NCBI GenBank assembly: GCA_905160935.1 | Contig: CAJHZI010000495.1 | Coordinates: 2,711,501 to 2,775,500, forward strand | Origin: Enchytraeus crypticus | Taxonomy: Eukaryota > Annelida > Clitellata > Enchytraeida > Enchytraeidae | Length of the DNA: 64,000 nucleotides | Reading direction: 5' to 3' | In this document: in pieces, positions 12,040 through 25,242 of the stretch | Layout: each line of letters begins with the position of its first letter | How positions within the stretch are numbered: the stretch's first letter is position 1 | Notes under the pieces: model-generated | Told to the model about the DNA's origin: nothing | Seen by the model: the letters and a program-made list of their open reading frames with translations, nothing else | Database searches by the model: none | Translations under genes and position numbers: made by a program

Positions 12040-12217
12040 TGGCAGATCGTGGACCAACCGTAGACTGTCTGTGTTGTAAAAGACGACAAAGCTCTATGCT
12101 TCAAACCAATGCCAGAAGGGCATTCGGATGGCGAGTGCCTAGGTTCCAGAAATTGCTGCAAATTTTCTAGTCCCGATCCTAGTTAAACTGGGACTCAAGG
12201 CAACACGATGATGAATA
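12040..12217 (+). mobile_element. (GAT)n-tailed retroelement 3' end
   Basis: Contains gagtgcctaggttccagaaa and tcccgatcctagttaaactg, then gatgatg. Longer 5' part shared with 17344-17542. Confidence 0.55.
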
Positions 12218-12561
12218 AATGACATGGCAGATCCATTGCAAATTATATTCGAAATCTTCTACATTATTTTACAAAATTGTATAACACTCAGGATCTTCGA
12301 GTGTCATATTTAGGCACAAGAGAGAGAAAATGTATTAGCATAAAAAGTACTAGTAGCAAAATTGTAAAAAGTCATAACTGATGAGATAGTTACAGAGGTA
12401 CGATACACTTTGGGTTTTTTGACACTTAAATGACAGGAAGTTCATATACACTAAAATCATTTCATCGACCATACAATAAAAATTACTTTCTATATCTTTC
12501 TCATTCATCATCTCGATTATACTTTAAAATATCTTCTTCAGCTTCCACACTCATATCCGTG

Positions 12562-12562
<1 letters not shown>

Positions 12563-12636
<74 letters not shown>

Positions 12637-12654
12637 TATATATATATATATATA
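12563..12654. repeat. (TA)n microsatellite
   Basis: About 90 bases of near-pure TA repeats. Confidence 0.95.
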
Positions 12655-13830
12655 AATTATGTCAGCTATTCCAATATTAACCAAATAATTTATGGATTAG
12701 AAAATGAATATCTTGCAATTTATTTATTATACATATTTGTTAACTGATACAATATTTATTCTACATTTTTTGTTGACTTGTCAATGTCCAACAAATCTTG
12801 AAGATGCTAATGACCTAGAACTGCAATACAGTTGACCGTATGTAGCAGAAATTATATAATATAGGATTTAATCCCTGCTCCTGCGTCAAATGACTACTGG
12901 AGATCTCTTCATGGACGCATTCTACTGTTAAAACTGTTCCAGCGATGTGCCTTACGTCCATCCATCTTAGAGTCACTTTCAGCCGAGTACAAATAGAAAG
13001 AAGCGATTCAATCATCTAGTTTAACTTTTTGTTGTGTTCTTTGTTGTTAATTTATTAAATTAATTTAATATTACGTTTAAGTTTCGTTATACTGATTCCC
13101 CCTCAGTTTATTAAAGTTATGATTTTTTGTCCACTTTTAGTTTTCAGAAGTTGTCATTGCACTACTTTTCAGATCAAGCTCAACATAAATATAAGCATTA
13201 GACTTTTATATTAGCATTTCATTGTATAGAAGATATACAACCACTACATTGCAAATCACTACACATAGGATATATTGTAAGTATAAAGAATAAAGAATAA
13301 AGCATTTTATCTTGGGACAAAGATATTATGATTTTAGCAATTTCTTGATTGCTAGATTCAAGTATAGGCCTAAATAAAGCAGATTTTATAGCAACGTAAA
13401 CTTTGTTGCATTTTATAGCACTAGGTTTGAAAATCTATGATGATTTAAATTAATTACAAATATTTGAACAATTTATTACTATTTAATTTATTTATTTACT
13501 ATCTGGAATGTATCTTGACAATCAATACTGTCATTTTAGTTCATTTGATTTCATCTATTACCTTCTAGAATATCTCTTTCAATGTTTGTTTAGTTGTTTG
13601 CTTGCTTTTATACTAGACTGCACTATTTACTATTTTGTTCTACTAAAGTTATTTTTAAATATGCCAATAGGGCCGATCATATTCCGGTTGGTTTGCTTTT
13701 ACCGGAAATAATCATTTCTTGCCAACAGGAAGTCACGACTGGATTTAAACTTCTCTTCTCATAAGAACATCCGCTTCTCGGTAAATTTGAAATGACATTA
13801 AGAACTTTGACATGGATTGCAACTTGGATT
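12655..13830. other. Non-coding, AT-rich, nothing recognised
   Basis: Open frames here are short, AT-driven and match no family known to me. Confidence 0.4.
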
Positions 13831-13902
13831 TGAGACAGTCTATTTGTATCCCGACCCTAGTTAAACTGGGATTCAATAGAAGAAAATGACGATAATGATC
13901 AT
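13831..13902 (+). mobile_element. (GAT)n-tailed retroelement 3' end
   Basis: gagacagtctatttgtatcc followed by cgaccctagttaaactggga and a gat-rich tail. Confidence 0.55.
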
Positions 13903-14109
13903 TAAGAACTTTGACAGGTTAAAAATTTTAAAAATGAAAGGAGATAATCATTAGTTTGCCTCGAATGAGCAAAATAAATAGGAGTCTACTATTAACAACC
14001 AGGGATATGATTATGACGATAATAAAAATAATTTTTCGTGTTTATTGAAAGATGAATCCAACTACTCTTTTACAATTTTATTAACAGCTTTATTGTCAGT
14101 TGATAGGAT

Positions 14110-14266
14110 CTTCATCATCATCGTAATCATCATCATAATCATCATTACTGTCATCATCATCATCGTCATCGTCATTATCATCATCATCATCACCATCGTC
14201 GTCGTCGTCGTCGTTGTCATCATAATCATCGCCCCTTGTATCCCAGTATAATTGGGGTCGGGATTA
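14110..14266 (-). mobile_element. (GAT)n-tailed retroelement 3' end with expanded tail
   Basis: An (ATC)n run of about 120 bases on the plus strand, then cccagtataattggggtcgg; the tail microsatellite has grown. Confidence 0.55.
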
Positions 14267-14599
14267 GAAGATTTTGTAGCAATTTCTGGAGCCTAGACGC
14301 TTACCAACTCAATTCACTTTCTGACGTTGGTTTGGGACGTTGTGCTTTATTACCATTTAAGACACGTACGGTTTACTGGTGGTCAATTCTTCAGCAACCC
14401 GGATACAAAGCAGGCAAATTGTAAAAACATTAAATATAATAGAAATTCTAATGAGAAATATAATCATTATCATGCGGACTGAGAATAAGAACTTGTCATC
14501 AGCGCTTTTCTGATAGAACGTAGAATTACTTATCATGACAATTATCCCCTGCGTTATTTGTTGAAACAAAAAATAGGTGCAATTGAGTAGCAGTATATT

Positions 14600-15100
14600 G
14601 CCATGATAATACACTGTATAATCATTTTATAAAATGTAGAGGTTAAATATACTGAATGCATACAATGATAATACATTGCATTACCATTGTATTTAATTCA
14701 GTGGTTAAATACACTGAATGTATATAATGATAATACACTGAATTACAATTGTATTAAATACAGTGTATTTAATTGTATTGTATTAAATACGCTGAATGTC
14801 TACAATGGTAATACATTGCATTATAATTGCATTAGATAGAGAGTTTAATTACGCTGAATGTATACAATGGTAAGACTTTATCGTTCTGCATTATCATTGT
14901 ATTAAATATAGTTGTTAAATACACTGTACATGTATGTATGTATACAATGATAATACACTGCAATATCATTGTATTAAATAGAGTTGTTAAATGCACTGTA
15001 TGTTTACAATGATAATTCACTTCAAATGATACATAATACATAAAACATAAAACATAATAGCCTACATAATACATAATACAGTGGTTAAATACTGTACACT
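14600..15100. repeat. ~60-80-bp AT-rich tandem repeat
   Basis: Six or more diverged units around gttaaatacactgaatgtat followed by acaatgataatacactgca. Confidence 0.75.
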
Positions 15101-16065
15101 GCAACGACAGTGCAGTGGCTCAGATGGAAATTTTTACATCTAGACGTGTTTAACGTTAGAGAGCACAAATCCTCTAAATTTGGAAGAAGCAGGCCTGTGC
15201 TATGTGTAAACACATTAAAAAATAATAATTTACGAAAATTTCATGTTTACAAATTGATTCATATATTTTATCACGAATTTCTGCTCAATCCCACCACCTC
15301 TTACGACCCTGAGGTTCGATAAACAAAGTCTTTTTTCACAGATTTTACAACTTCAAACATTCCTCGCAAAAACTACGTAAGACTGGATGCTATAAGACAA
15401 ATATTTAGATATTAATTTTTGTTCAGTCTCAACTAGCACGATATGGTATTTTACTTTGACTTAGATGAAAGCATGCGCTCCATAGAGTAAATCCCGTAAA
15501 CTAAATGAATTAGTCTAACATTCACAAATTCAGTGCTATTATTTACACGACATGAGATATTTTGAAAATCAGTCAATGCTGCAGAAATAAAAGAGGTCAA
15601 CACATTAAAATTCATAACATATCCGGAACTCTATTTTAAGTTAAATGCCCCACAGAGCTCCTATTCGCTTTTGGTAGCAAATTTCTTATTGTTTGTTTAT
15701 CAAAATACTCCTATATTGATATGTTTCTGTTACTGTAAAAACTTGTGCCGAGCGAAAAAAAAACCGTGTGAACCACAAAAACATTTAATGAAATTATCTT
15801 CTCTTATCAAATTCTATTCTAATTTCGGAGACCTAAATAGGAGTGAGCTGCAAAATAAAGTTTGACATTGATTGATTGATCTTTGTCGCCATGTAAACAG
15901 ATCGTGGTTCCCATAGCAACGGAAAGTAAACCAGTTACACAAAGCCGTCGATTGTCATCTCAACTCAATTAGCAACATTTGTCTAAAATCCATGCAATGC
16001 ATTCGTGATAACACCAGCGACTCACAAGTGCTTAGTAGTGCTCTTTATTCTTTCAGGCTTATTTT

Positions 16066-16068
<3 letters not shown>
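15101..16068. other. Non-coding, nothing recognised
   Basis: No exon-like frames with splice sites and no repeat family identified. Confidence 0.4.
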
Positions 16069-16112
<44 letters not shown>

Positions 16113-16150
16113 ACATAATATTATATACACTATATATGTGTCTGTATAGG

Positions 16151-16223
<73 letters not shown>

Positions 16224-16250
16224 GTATGTGTGTGTGTGTGTGTGTGTATA
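16069..16250. repeat. Compound (TA)n / (TG)n microsatellites
   Basis: TA runs at ~16069-16110 and 16151-16216, then a TG run at ~16226-16247. Confidence 0.95.
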
Positions 16251-16411
16251 AATATATAAAACTGACAATAACCACAATAAAATCCTTCATCACAGACATG
16301 AAGAATTAGGTAAACTATATATAATGACTGAATACAACAATTGACGTCCATGACATCATTCTTGTATCAGAAAGCGGATGTTAAATTATTATTATTATTT
16401 TTAGTAATAAT

Positions 16412-16525
16412 ACGATTTCTGAGATGGTTTCCCGTTTCATTCCTCAGTTCCTGGTCAGTCGCCTCAAACGACATGTGCAATTTACCGTTGGTCTACTCTT
16501 CAGTGCTCCGGACACAACACGGATA
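16412..16525. repeat. Unidentified dispersed repeat family C
   Basis: tctgagatggtttcccgttt, cagtcgcctcaaacgacatg, ctcttcagtgctccggacac. Confidence 0.5.
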
Positions 16526-17343
16526 ATAAAGAACGCGATCCGCTATAGTCTTGAGCCACCTTTGAAGTTGGAATGAGAATCTTGACTGTGCTGTGTGATT
16601 ACTAATGTTCTGTAGGAACCGCCCACTCAGCTTCATTTGAAAACTCAATCAGCAAAAACACTTGACATTCTACTAGACTAATATTTGCGCTATTCCCTCT
16701 AAGACTTTCATCGCGCGATGTCTCGAATGTTATTGTTAGTGTTCATGAGCCACACATTTGATGTTCCATTTCAACAACAGAATCCTGAATCCGCCAGTTC
16801 TGATCAGGACTGCGAAACAAGGTGTGAATAAAGAAGTCAAGAATGAGGACTGGATCTTAAGAGTTCGAGACAAAAGAAAAAATGGATTAGGCCTACTTAA
16901 AAGATGGCAAGTATACGATTTAAACGAAAAATAATACAAATTTAATGTACTGTCGATCTTTTTGCCATATAAAAATCATGTCAATTCTTTAACAGATGGT
17001 TTAAATTGCAATTCGGAAGGCGTGTATGTTTATAGTTTAGCAAAATAATAATTAATGTGTAGCTTTGTCGCCCTTTGTATTCATTTGAAAAATGTAAACA
17101 GGCAGGTTTAACGTCCGTTAACATACAATACATGTGATTGCTGGACTTGGAGGATGGTTAAAGATTAACGGAGGATTTCCCTACTGCTTGAACTTTGTGA
17201 TTCACCACCTGGTTCTTATTCACAAGATTCAGCACCAAATGTGTAGTCATTCTTACATAGCTCTTTATAATAAAAAAATAACAATAAAACAATTACTATT
17301 TTATTACAGATATTGCAATTTATGATGGATACACGTGTCGTGT

Positions 17344-17542
17344 TCGGGTGGCTCAAGAATAGAACAATCGTGGACTGCACGTGTCTTAAAAAGCGATAAA
17401 GGACTAAGATCCCATATCAGAAAGAGCACTTGATTGGTGAGCGCCTAGGCCCCAGAAATTAAAACACAAATTTCCAATCCCGACCCTAATTAAACTGGGA
17501 TTCTAGGAAGAGGGATGACAATGCCGATGATGATGATTGCAA
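17344..17542 (+). mobile_element. (GAT)n-tailed retroelement 3' end
   Basis: gagcgcctaggccccagaaa, then cgaccctaattaaactggga and gatgatgatgat. Confidence 0.55.
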
Positions 17543-18204
17543 CTAGTGATGGTAGGATTGATTAGACAAAGTTTAAATAGATTAACATACATGCAGGTAT
17601 GATATGGTCACGATATGATCGACCTTTTAATCCTTGTATTGACACGGATAGAGAGGTTAAAGCTACTAGAAATCTCAGAAAGGCCAGTTGCTGGGATTTC
17701 TGTAGCTATAAAGTCGCTCCCTGACACGTTTACGATCAGTACATAATGTACAGTAAATTAATGCAGAACGAATCGGCTTGACCGGTGTTTACACTACTAC
17801 AGAGATTTGTCTCAACTTCATTACGGGGTAATACCAATACACGGACCATATACATGTAAAGTCATTACAGACATAACCCGTTCGATTCGGTAAACTATGT
17901 AATAAATATATATTTCAACGCACAAATGCAACGGTTAAAGGAAATATAGAATACAATAGATCTATGGAACATTTCTAATTTCTAAATATGTTTCAACAAC
18001 AGGGGTAAACGATCTCTGGTAGCCCTTCCAGGTACAAATCAAGGTTAGAGCTCAGCTTTTGCTTTAATGCACAATACCGTTGTCAATACGTGTATTTACT
18101 ATCTTGGTTCTGTTAAATGTAATGACGCAATTTACAGTCATTACTGTTTGCAAATTATGTATGAACTCGAATTTTGCTGAAATTGATATTAAAATTCGGC
18201 CATA

Positions 18205-18432
18205 GACCTACCTATAGGCTATAGACCTATAGGCTATAGGTATGCGTATTGGCTATAGACCTCTACTAGACTATAGACATATTGGCTATAGACGAAAAGA
18301 CGATATACCTCTAGGCTATAGACCTCTAGGTTATAGACCTCTAGGCTATAGACCTCTAGGCTATAGACCTCTAGGTTATAGATATCTAGGCTATAGACCT
18401 CTAGGTTATAGACCTCTAGGTTATAGACCTCG
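18205..18432 (+). repeat. 15-bp minisatellite
   Basis: About 14 units of ggctatagacctcta, with ggc/ggt variants. The multiple-of-three period keeps a frame open (GYRPL repeats, 18242-18526), but nothing else marks it as a gene. Confidence 0.85.
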
Positions 18433-18717
18433 GTTAGAAGAAGGGTCGATAACGGGACGTTTTATAGATATGGCATTTGTTTACCGGTTGGTGTACTTGC
18501 GGGATTATAAACACTGGCAGATATAGAGAGGGACATTTTTCTGTGATAACTCGGATTCAGGCTTTAGTTTCTAAAACATTAAAAACAACAAAAGCTGCTC
18601 GTAATACGTCTGATTGACTTCGTGTGTTTGGACCTAGCACAATACTCAACTAATTTCTTCTATTGCTATATATTAAGTGCTATTTAATACGTACGTCTTT
18701 AATTAATACGTATATTG

Positions 18718-18829
18718 GATGGAGCCAGTGGGAAAGTCGGTAATATATTCGATCGCGGATCCGTATGTGGGGGGTTTAAATCCTGGGCTTGTCCGTCACT
18801 GACATCGCTTTCCAATGAGGAAACTGATT
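18718..18829 (+). mobile_element. tRNA-derived SINE
   Basis: ggagccagtgggaaagtcgg (degenerate A box), ggtttaaatcc (B box one base off consensus), then gtcactgacatcgctttcc and gaggaaactga tail. Confidence 0.75.
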
Positions 18830-19198
18830 TCCATATAAGCTTTCCTTTTTAGCTTTTTAATTACTGTATTTTATTGTTATTATTTTACGCTTTATGATTC
18901 TTGCGGTGTGAAATATTTGATTTTATCAGAGAAATTATGGCTAGACTTTACTGGTACTCACGAACATAGGGTAATCGATTATGAAGACAAATACGTAATA
19001 ATGCATAAACTAAATAACAATAAATTAAAAATCTACTGAAACAAAACTTAATTTTCGTCACTGTGCTTGTCAGAGAGTTATTTAAAGTTTATTTTTAGCC
19101 TACACTGTAGAGAATCTCAGCATTGCAGGTCATTATGTTTTTATTTCCAGCTTCTTTATCACGGATAGATGGCCTAATTCTCCTGAAAGTGCAGAAAG

Positions 19199-19199
<1 letters not shown>

Positions 19200-19246
<47 letters not shown>

Positions 19247-19572
19247 GAAAGAGAGGTATAGCAGTAGCTAGTATCAGAGGGGATTGAATGGGCTTGGAAG
19301 AGCAAAAAATAAAGAATAATAATAATATTATCACTATTAACAACGAACATTTATATTGAAGTATCATGGCCGAAATCTGTGTTCGAGAGTACTTTGAGAA
19401 GAGAGAAATCTTCCAAGAACAATAATAATAATAGTAATATCAATAAAATAATTATAATAATAATAATAATTATTATTATTATTATTATTAACAACGAACA
19501 TTTATATAGAAATATCATGGCCGAAATCGATCTTCGAGACTACTTCGAGAAGAGGGAACTCTTTCAAGAACT

Positions 19573-19626
<54 letters not shown>

Positions 19627-19705
19627 TCTGCTAGAGAAAGAGGAGTGAGAAAGACCTAATAGGAGAGAGAAAGAAAATGACAAAATGAAAGATACAATGA
19701 TACTA

Positions 19706-19751
<46 letters not shown>

Positions 19752-19767
19752 TTATACAGTATATATG

Positions 19768-19825
<58 letters not shown>

Positions 19826-19852
19826 CAGAGAAAGTGAAAGATAGACGGATAT

Positions 19853-19890
<38 letters not shown>
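19200..19890. repeat. (GA)n and (TA)n cluster with a ~85-bp direct duplication
   Basis: GA runs near 19201-19256, 19575-19620 and 19855-19889; TA runs near 19709-19743 and 19777-19822. The block ttaacaacgaacatttatat...gagaagag (19336-19421) recurs at 19489-19573 after an expanded (AAT)n spacer. Confidence 0.9.
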
Positions 19891-19892
<2 letters not shown>

Positions 19893-20489
19893 CGGGAGAG
19901 AGAAGGGCGGAGTTAGTTGAAGGGAGATAAGTTAGTAAGCTAGTGGTCAAGGAGAGTAGAGGAGCTGACAGCTTACTGCAAGCGTGCTCGGCATGTTGAT
20001 TCCTCCCAATCCTACCAGACCACAGAACTGCAATGATTAGATAACATTACTGATACCCTATGCGATACGGGTTGTGATTTTTAGCAATTTATCAATCAAT
20101 CGATCAGTCAATCTGTTCTTGTAATATCACTCACTAATTCATACAATAATTATTGGATTGATTAATTATAATCAAACAATCAACCAATCAATCAAATCGA
20201 CCGGTCCATAAATCACTCTCTGGAGCATGAGGGAAGAAGGGGAGCAATACTATGTAACTTGGACCTGCCACTTGGCAGAATACTAGATATCGAAGAGAGC
20301 GAGAGAGAATTTCTTAGTTTTGCTGTCATTTCAGAAAATCTTCTTGAGTGAATCTTACGTCCAAAAACTAAAGACTGAAGGTATGGTAAATTAGTATAAC
20401 CAAAGTAGTTTAATTAATAAATGATTAGATATCACATGATACCAAATAAATTGTATTTATCTCCCGCTATAGATGATATAAATGATACC

Positions 20490-20604
20490 TGAGGCTGAGC
20501 CGGTGGCTTGTTGAAATGTTGTTCGACAGCGGATCGTTAGGGACAGGGCTCAAGTCCAGTGCTTTCCCGTTACAGACATGCTGTCTAGCAGGAAACTGAC
20601 AGTA
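20490..20604 (+). mobile_element. tRNA-derived SINE, diverged
   Basis: Follows the SINE consensus with many changes: gagccggtggc, ggctcaagtcc (B box), cccgttacagacatg and aggaaactgac. Confidence 0.6.
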
Positions 20605-21279
20605 AGCTTGGCTCGGGCCTTTTTAACTTTATAGGTATAAATCTATTGGTTCAGTATGGCTCTAGGGTTATCATATGGTTCTATGGATATCGTATGGTTC
20701 TATGGTCATCGTATGGTTTTTATCTCTTCGTTCTACTTTCTAAGAAATCTTCTGATCGCGATCTTGACCTCGAAGGGCGATACAATAACAAAATACTATT
20801 TTTAATTTTCCAAGCAATCTGTGAGTTAAGGTATAAATGTTGGGATACTCTGAGTTCTACTTTTATACAGACAAATTGCCTACACGATGTACATGCAGAA
20901 TAATTTAACACCAGCCGCGGCTTGACTTTAATTTATCATAATGTCCACATTTTATCTAAAGAAACTGAGTTTAAAATTAGTTGCAATTCAAAGCACAAAT
21001 TCATGTATAGGCCTACATTTAAAGATCTCACTTCGTTATGAGCACACCATTGACCGATCAAAAATTCGCTGTTTGACTATTGTGTGACTGATAAAAACAC
21101 CCGTCTATTTGTGGCGCATGGGCTTAGATTGCATTGACTCTCCTAATTGTTCCTATCATGCAATTTTTCGATTAACAAACAGCCATGAGGACGATATCCT
21201 GAAGGTTTTTTACGATACAGAAGTTCCCAATAAATTAATGATAATTTGAACAAATCACGTTTAATGAAGTGTTATATCT

Positions 21280-21320
<41 letters not shown>
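21280..21320. repeat. (CT)n microsatellite
   Basis: About 40 bases of CT repeat with single interruptions. Confidence 0.9.
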
Positions 21321-21660
21321 ACGACGATCATCCTATGTTTTAGTAAGAGATTTTAAATTAATGATATTCTCATTTATTAGGGCTATGGTCTTATTTATGA
21401 ATTTCTTAATTCTCAAGTTTACAAGAATTTTCTTAATTCGGCATGTTTTTTTAAAATAAAAAGCCAGTGGAGGGCACAGTTGTCAACAGAGCACTGGATG
21501 AGTAAATCTTTTAAACAAGACAACAATAAATGAGAGTCGCCGTAGACACAGAACTAACTGTGCTTACTGATAATAATTCTAATTTTTCTAAATAATAGAA
21601 ATTTGTACTGATTAACGGCAATATATTCAAAATTGCTGTTTTACCGACATTTTACATGTA

Positions 21661-21704
21661 CTCGCCCGTCACTGATGCCACTTCGAGAGATGAAACTGAC
21701 GTTA
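21661..21704 (+). mobile_element. SINE 3'-tail fragment
   Basis: ctcgcccgtcactgatgcc followed by cgagagatgaaactgacgtt; only the LINE-like tail is left. Confidence 0.5.
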
Positions 21705-22490
21705 ACACCGATTTTACAGCTCTACCCTCTTGCGTTTCATGTAAATTTAAAATGTCAACCTGCGCCTGTTGTCCTACATTAAACACTAAAACTGTATCGA
21801 GCAACTGTTAGTTGACGGGGTCATAAGTTCCATATTCAGTCCTGTTGAACCTAGTCATTGAAATACAGACAAAGCAGGGAGGCTTCATCCGCGGAGTTGT
21901 AAAGTAGCAGCATTTCTTCATCAAAACGATCTTCAACTGGATCAAAAACTGTGATATTAACGCAAATTGCTTCGTAAAATCGTTTCAAACAACACAGAGA
22001 TTGTGGCCTTAATTTTCAAGGCTATTTTACTCCCCTCCGTTTAATTATTAGCGGCACTGTACGTAGATTGGCGCATAAAATTGCCTAGCGATTGATCGTG
22101 TGCCTACAATAGTAGAAATAAACCTACGCCCCCAGTACATTGAGATAGGTCTCGTTCAAGACCAGACCGTTATGTAACGATATGCACTTGAGTCATTTGT
22201 GCTTACGATCTATTGCATATTATTGCTCCCATGATGCTGTCATAAATCCGCCCAGAGGTTTAATGTCCACGGGTTCTACATTTTAAAGTATCTAGATCTC
22301 TATTATTTATTCCGTTATCTGGTCCTACTAGGCTACTGTTGCTGGGTTTCTACTCTCTATACAGAAATATTGAAAGATAATTTCGGAATGATTTGTCATA
22401 CAATTTCGTAAATGAATGAAAAATGAGAAATCTCCCATGCTATTTTAACTTACATTTGATTTATGTACTACATTTTTCGTCGCCCTGTGC

Positions 22491-22494
<4 letters not shown>

Positions 22495-22556
<62 letters not shown>
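22495..22556. repeat. (TA)n microsatellite
   Basis: About 60 bases of pure TA. Confidence 0.95.
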
Positions 22557-22558
<2 letters not shown>

Positions 22559-23901
22559 GAATTGGTACTTAAACTTGCATCTAACACTTAACTTATAAAG
22601 TTTAACAGTAGCACACGTTTAATCACCCTAAATCGCGGGTTAATGTTTCAAACACACAATAGCAGGCCTGAGAAAATGTGAAATCGTCAATAAGATTTTG
22701 ATCCGCCCAGGCAAAACTTTCTTGAATTATCAGGAACCCAAGTCTCCACACTTAAAATTCATTACCAATTACTGTGATTCCCGAAAAAGACATAAGAATT
22801 CAAGTGAAAGCCTAAGCGGAATAGACTCCACAGCTGTTATAGCTCTCTTCTGAGCGGCACGTTAATCGCTATTAGTTATTCTAAGTCATTTTTCATTTTT
22901 AAATATTATTTTTACTGTTAATAATTATAGGCCAGGTGTCACTTTAGACTTTTCACTTTTTAAAAGAATTGCTAATGATTTTAAATATAGAGACAATGGT
23001 TTAACAAATAGCTAACACTAAATTGCATCTTAATTGGAATTATGATTGACTGTTTGACGTGATATATTCTGCATGCTTTTTTCATTTAAGTCTATCCTTG
23101 AGTTTGCGTTGCCCGTCATACTTTTACGATTTTATGATTTAATTGTGCAAGTTGAAAATTAAATAAATAAATAAACTTGTGCCTAATTTACTTCTAGCAG
23201 GATAGAAGGATATAATCATTTTATTCGTATAATCCTCAGTTCAAAATAGTACTCGATGTTGTCATTGGTGACTGTAGCACTCTAATGGTTGTTATAATTA
23301 AGAAATATAGAGTTCCGGACACAGTTACTTGATTCGAGTTAAATCGTTAACTCGTTTTAATTACACCAGAAGATTCTGACATCAAACTAGTCTCACTTTC
23401 TTATGCAAATTATAGTTCAACACATGACATTTGTGTCTCAAAAAGAACAGTCTATTCTAACTTGATTTTTTCACACCTGCATCATAATGATTGAATTAGT
23501 TCAGTTTTGCATGTGAACATTTCTGGTTAATCTACATCCAGAATAATCGAAATAGTTATAGTTTCGTAAGACAAATTTAAAACTACTGTACAAGTCAAAA
23601 CATGAAATAAGCCGGCATCACAGTCAATCTGTTAGGCACGCAAAAGAATATGAGAAATAATTAACAAGCATACAGCAAAATCTAATCAGTCACAATTACA
23701 CAAGCCTGACCGTAGAGAGCCTAGATGATGTGATGAAAAGGTTAACGCTTGTAATAAATATAAAATTGAAAACTTTCTGACATTTTATGAATATTTTTAC
23801 AAAGTACTTTCACGTACTTTCAAGTACCTAGTAAATATGTATTAAAAGTAAAACATTACGTGAAAAGATTTAAAGAATTCAGTGTAACTTGCATGTTCAC
23901 A

Positions 23902-24036
23902 ATCAAGGATGATGTCTGAGAAGTTCCCACATTCTATCACTAGAAATCATGTCTCTTAGGAATGAAGATTAGACAAAATAGGTGCTGGAGAGATAAACGA
24001 TATACCAAACGGTGCCAGTCCGGAAAGCAAGGAGTA
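23902..24036 (-). mobile_element. Diverged CR1/L2-like LINE 3' fragment
   Basis: Contains aaggatgatgtctgag and caaacggtgccagtccgg in the order and spacing of the LINE 3' UTR. Old and degraded. Confidence 0.5.
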
Positions 24037-24417
24037 TAGATATTAAAATAGAGCGTTATATTAATATATTATAATCTAATTATAATTTTAATATATCGTT
24101 ATATTAATAGAGCGTTAGATATTTTAATTTGTTACTAATTCAGACAACTATCGGCGTCTTACGATCTACTGGAATATTAGATAAACATATATTCAAAAAC
24201 TAGGCAACAATTTAAATTAATTTAGTAATCAAATATTTAAAGGTAAGACTATAAAGCCCGTTTACTAGTCCATTGCCCACAATATTAGCTTTAATATTAA
24301 TATAAAGTGATCAAATGATTAATTTCAGGATATCGGTGAAAGCATAGATGGCCTACAGTTTTAAATTTACTACACATGAATATTAGCAATTTTGAATTCG
24401 TTATACATCAAAAATTG

Positions 24418-24545
24418 AAAATACATGTAAATCAAAATTGATAGCATCAAAATTGATAACATATCAAAATTGATACCATATCAAAATTGATGGTATATCA
24501 AAATTGATAATTCTAATGCATCAAAATTGATATTACATCAAAGTA
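24418..24545. repeat. Short minisatellite based on atcaaaattgata
   Basis: Seven or so units, 13-20 bases apart; the core is a near-palindrome. Confidence 0.75.
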
Positions 24546-24792
24546 GATAATTTACGCAGAACACAGTTAATAAGGCTATTCAAGTCACCTGCTTATCCTT
24601 TACAATTTCATTAACATTTTTCAAATCATTTAAAATCATTAAAACTCATTAATCTGCTAACGGCTCTAAAGTAACACGAACAAGAACAATGATAGCAATT
24701 ACTAGCAAGATTACTAGCAAGTAAGCTTTAATGACGTCATGTAATCCTGGCAACAAAACTGTAATTATTTGCTAGAGATTTTTAAAATCGTC

Positions 24793-24798
24793 TTTATT
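24793..24798 (-). promoter_or_regulatory. Candidate POLR3D polyadenylation signal
   Basis: AATAAA on the minus strand, about 445 bases past the POLR3D stop codon. It is the first canonical hexamer I noticed downstream; cleavage site unproven. Confidence 0.4.
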
Positions 24799-25242
24799 TT
24801 CCTAGAGATTTCTAGATTTCTTTACCACTAGATTTTCTGGTGATTAAATTCATTATTCTACTACAGTGACGAAAACTGGACTCAATCCGATTTGTTCCTC
24901 CTAGCAACATCTGCAGTAGCCGCCTCTTAAAAAGATAACTAACACACTTGTCAATAAGCATACGGAGCAATAGTCAAGCTGACCAAGGGGCACACAACAC
25001 CCCCCCAGATATGATATCACAGAGGGAGACTAAAGCAACTAAAGGGCTCAGCACAGCCCAGCAAGAATTACAGTGCTCGAATTGCGAAGATGTCGAGGTT
25101 GACAGATTCCAAATTCAAACGATATTTTGGATCTTCACTACGTTTAAATTATATTAAAATCAATTTTAAAATATATTTCTTTCAAAAATATTTTTAATTC
25201 GAGCACCGAGTCTGATGAAACGTTGCCTATTCTTCTACAGTG

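Larger units (their letters stand above)
19891..24792. other. Intergenic, AT-rich
   Basis: Apart from the SINEs, LINE fragment and simple repeats listed separately, I see no gene between the (GA)n cluster and the end of POLR3D. Confidence 0.4.

Noticed and set aside
16071-16351. Tyr/Ile-repeat 'proteins' from TA tracts here and at 36.5 and 56.0 kb
   Set aside because: Pure microsatellite translation.
24948-25157. 69-codon frame just past POLR3D
   Set aside because: Lies in the likely POLR3D 3' UTR on the opposite strand, with no recognised domain.
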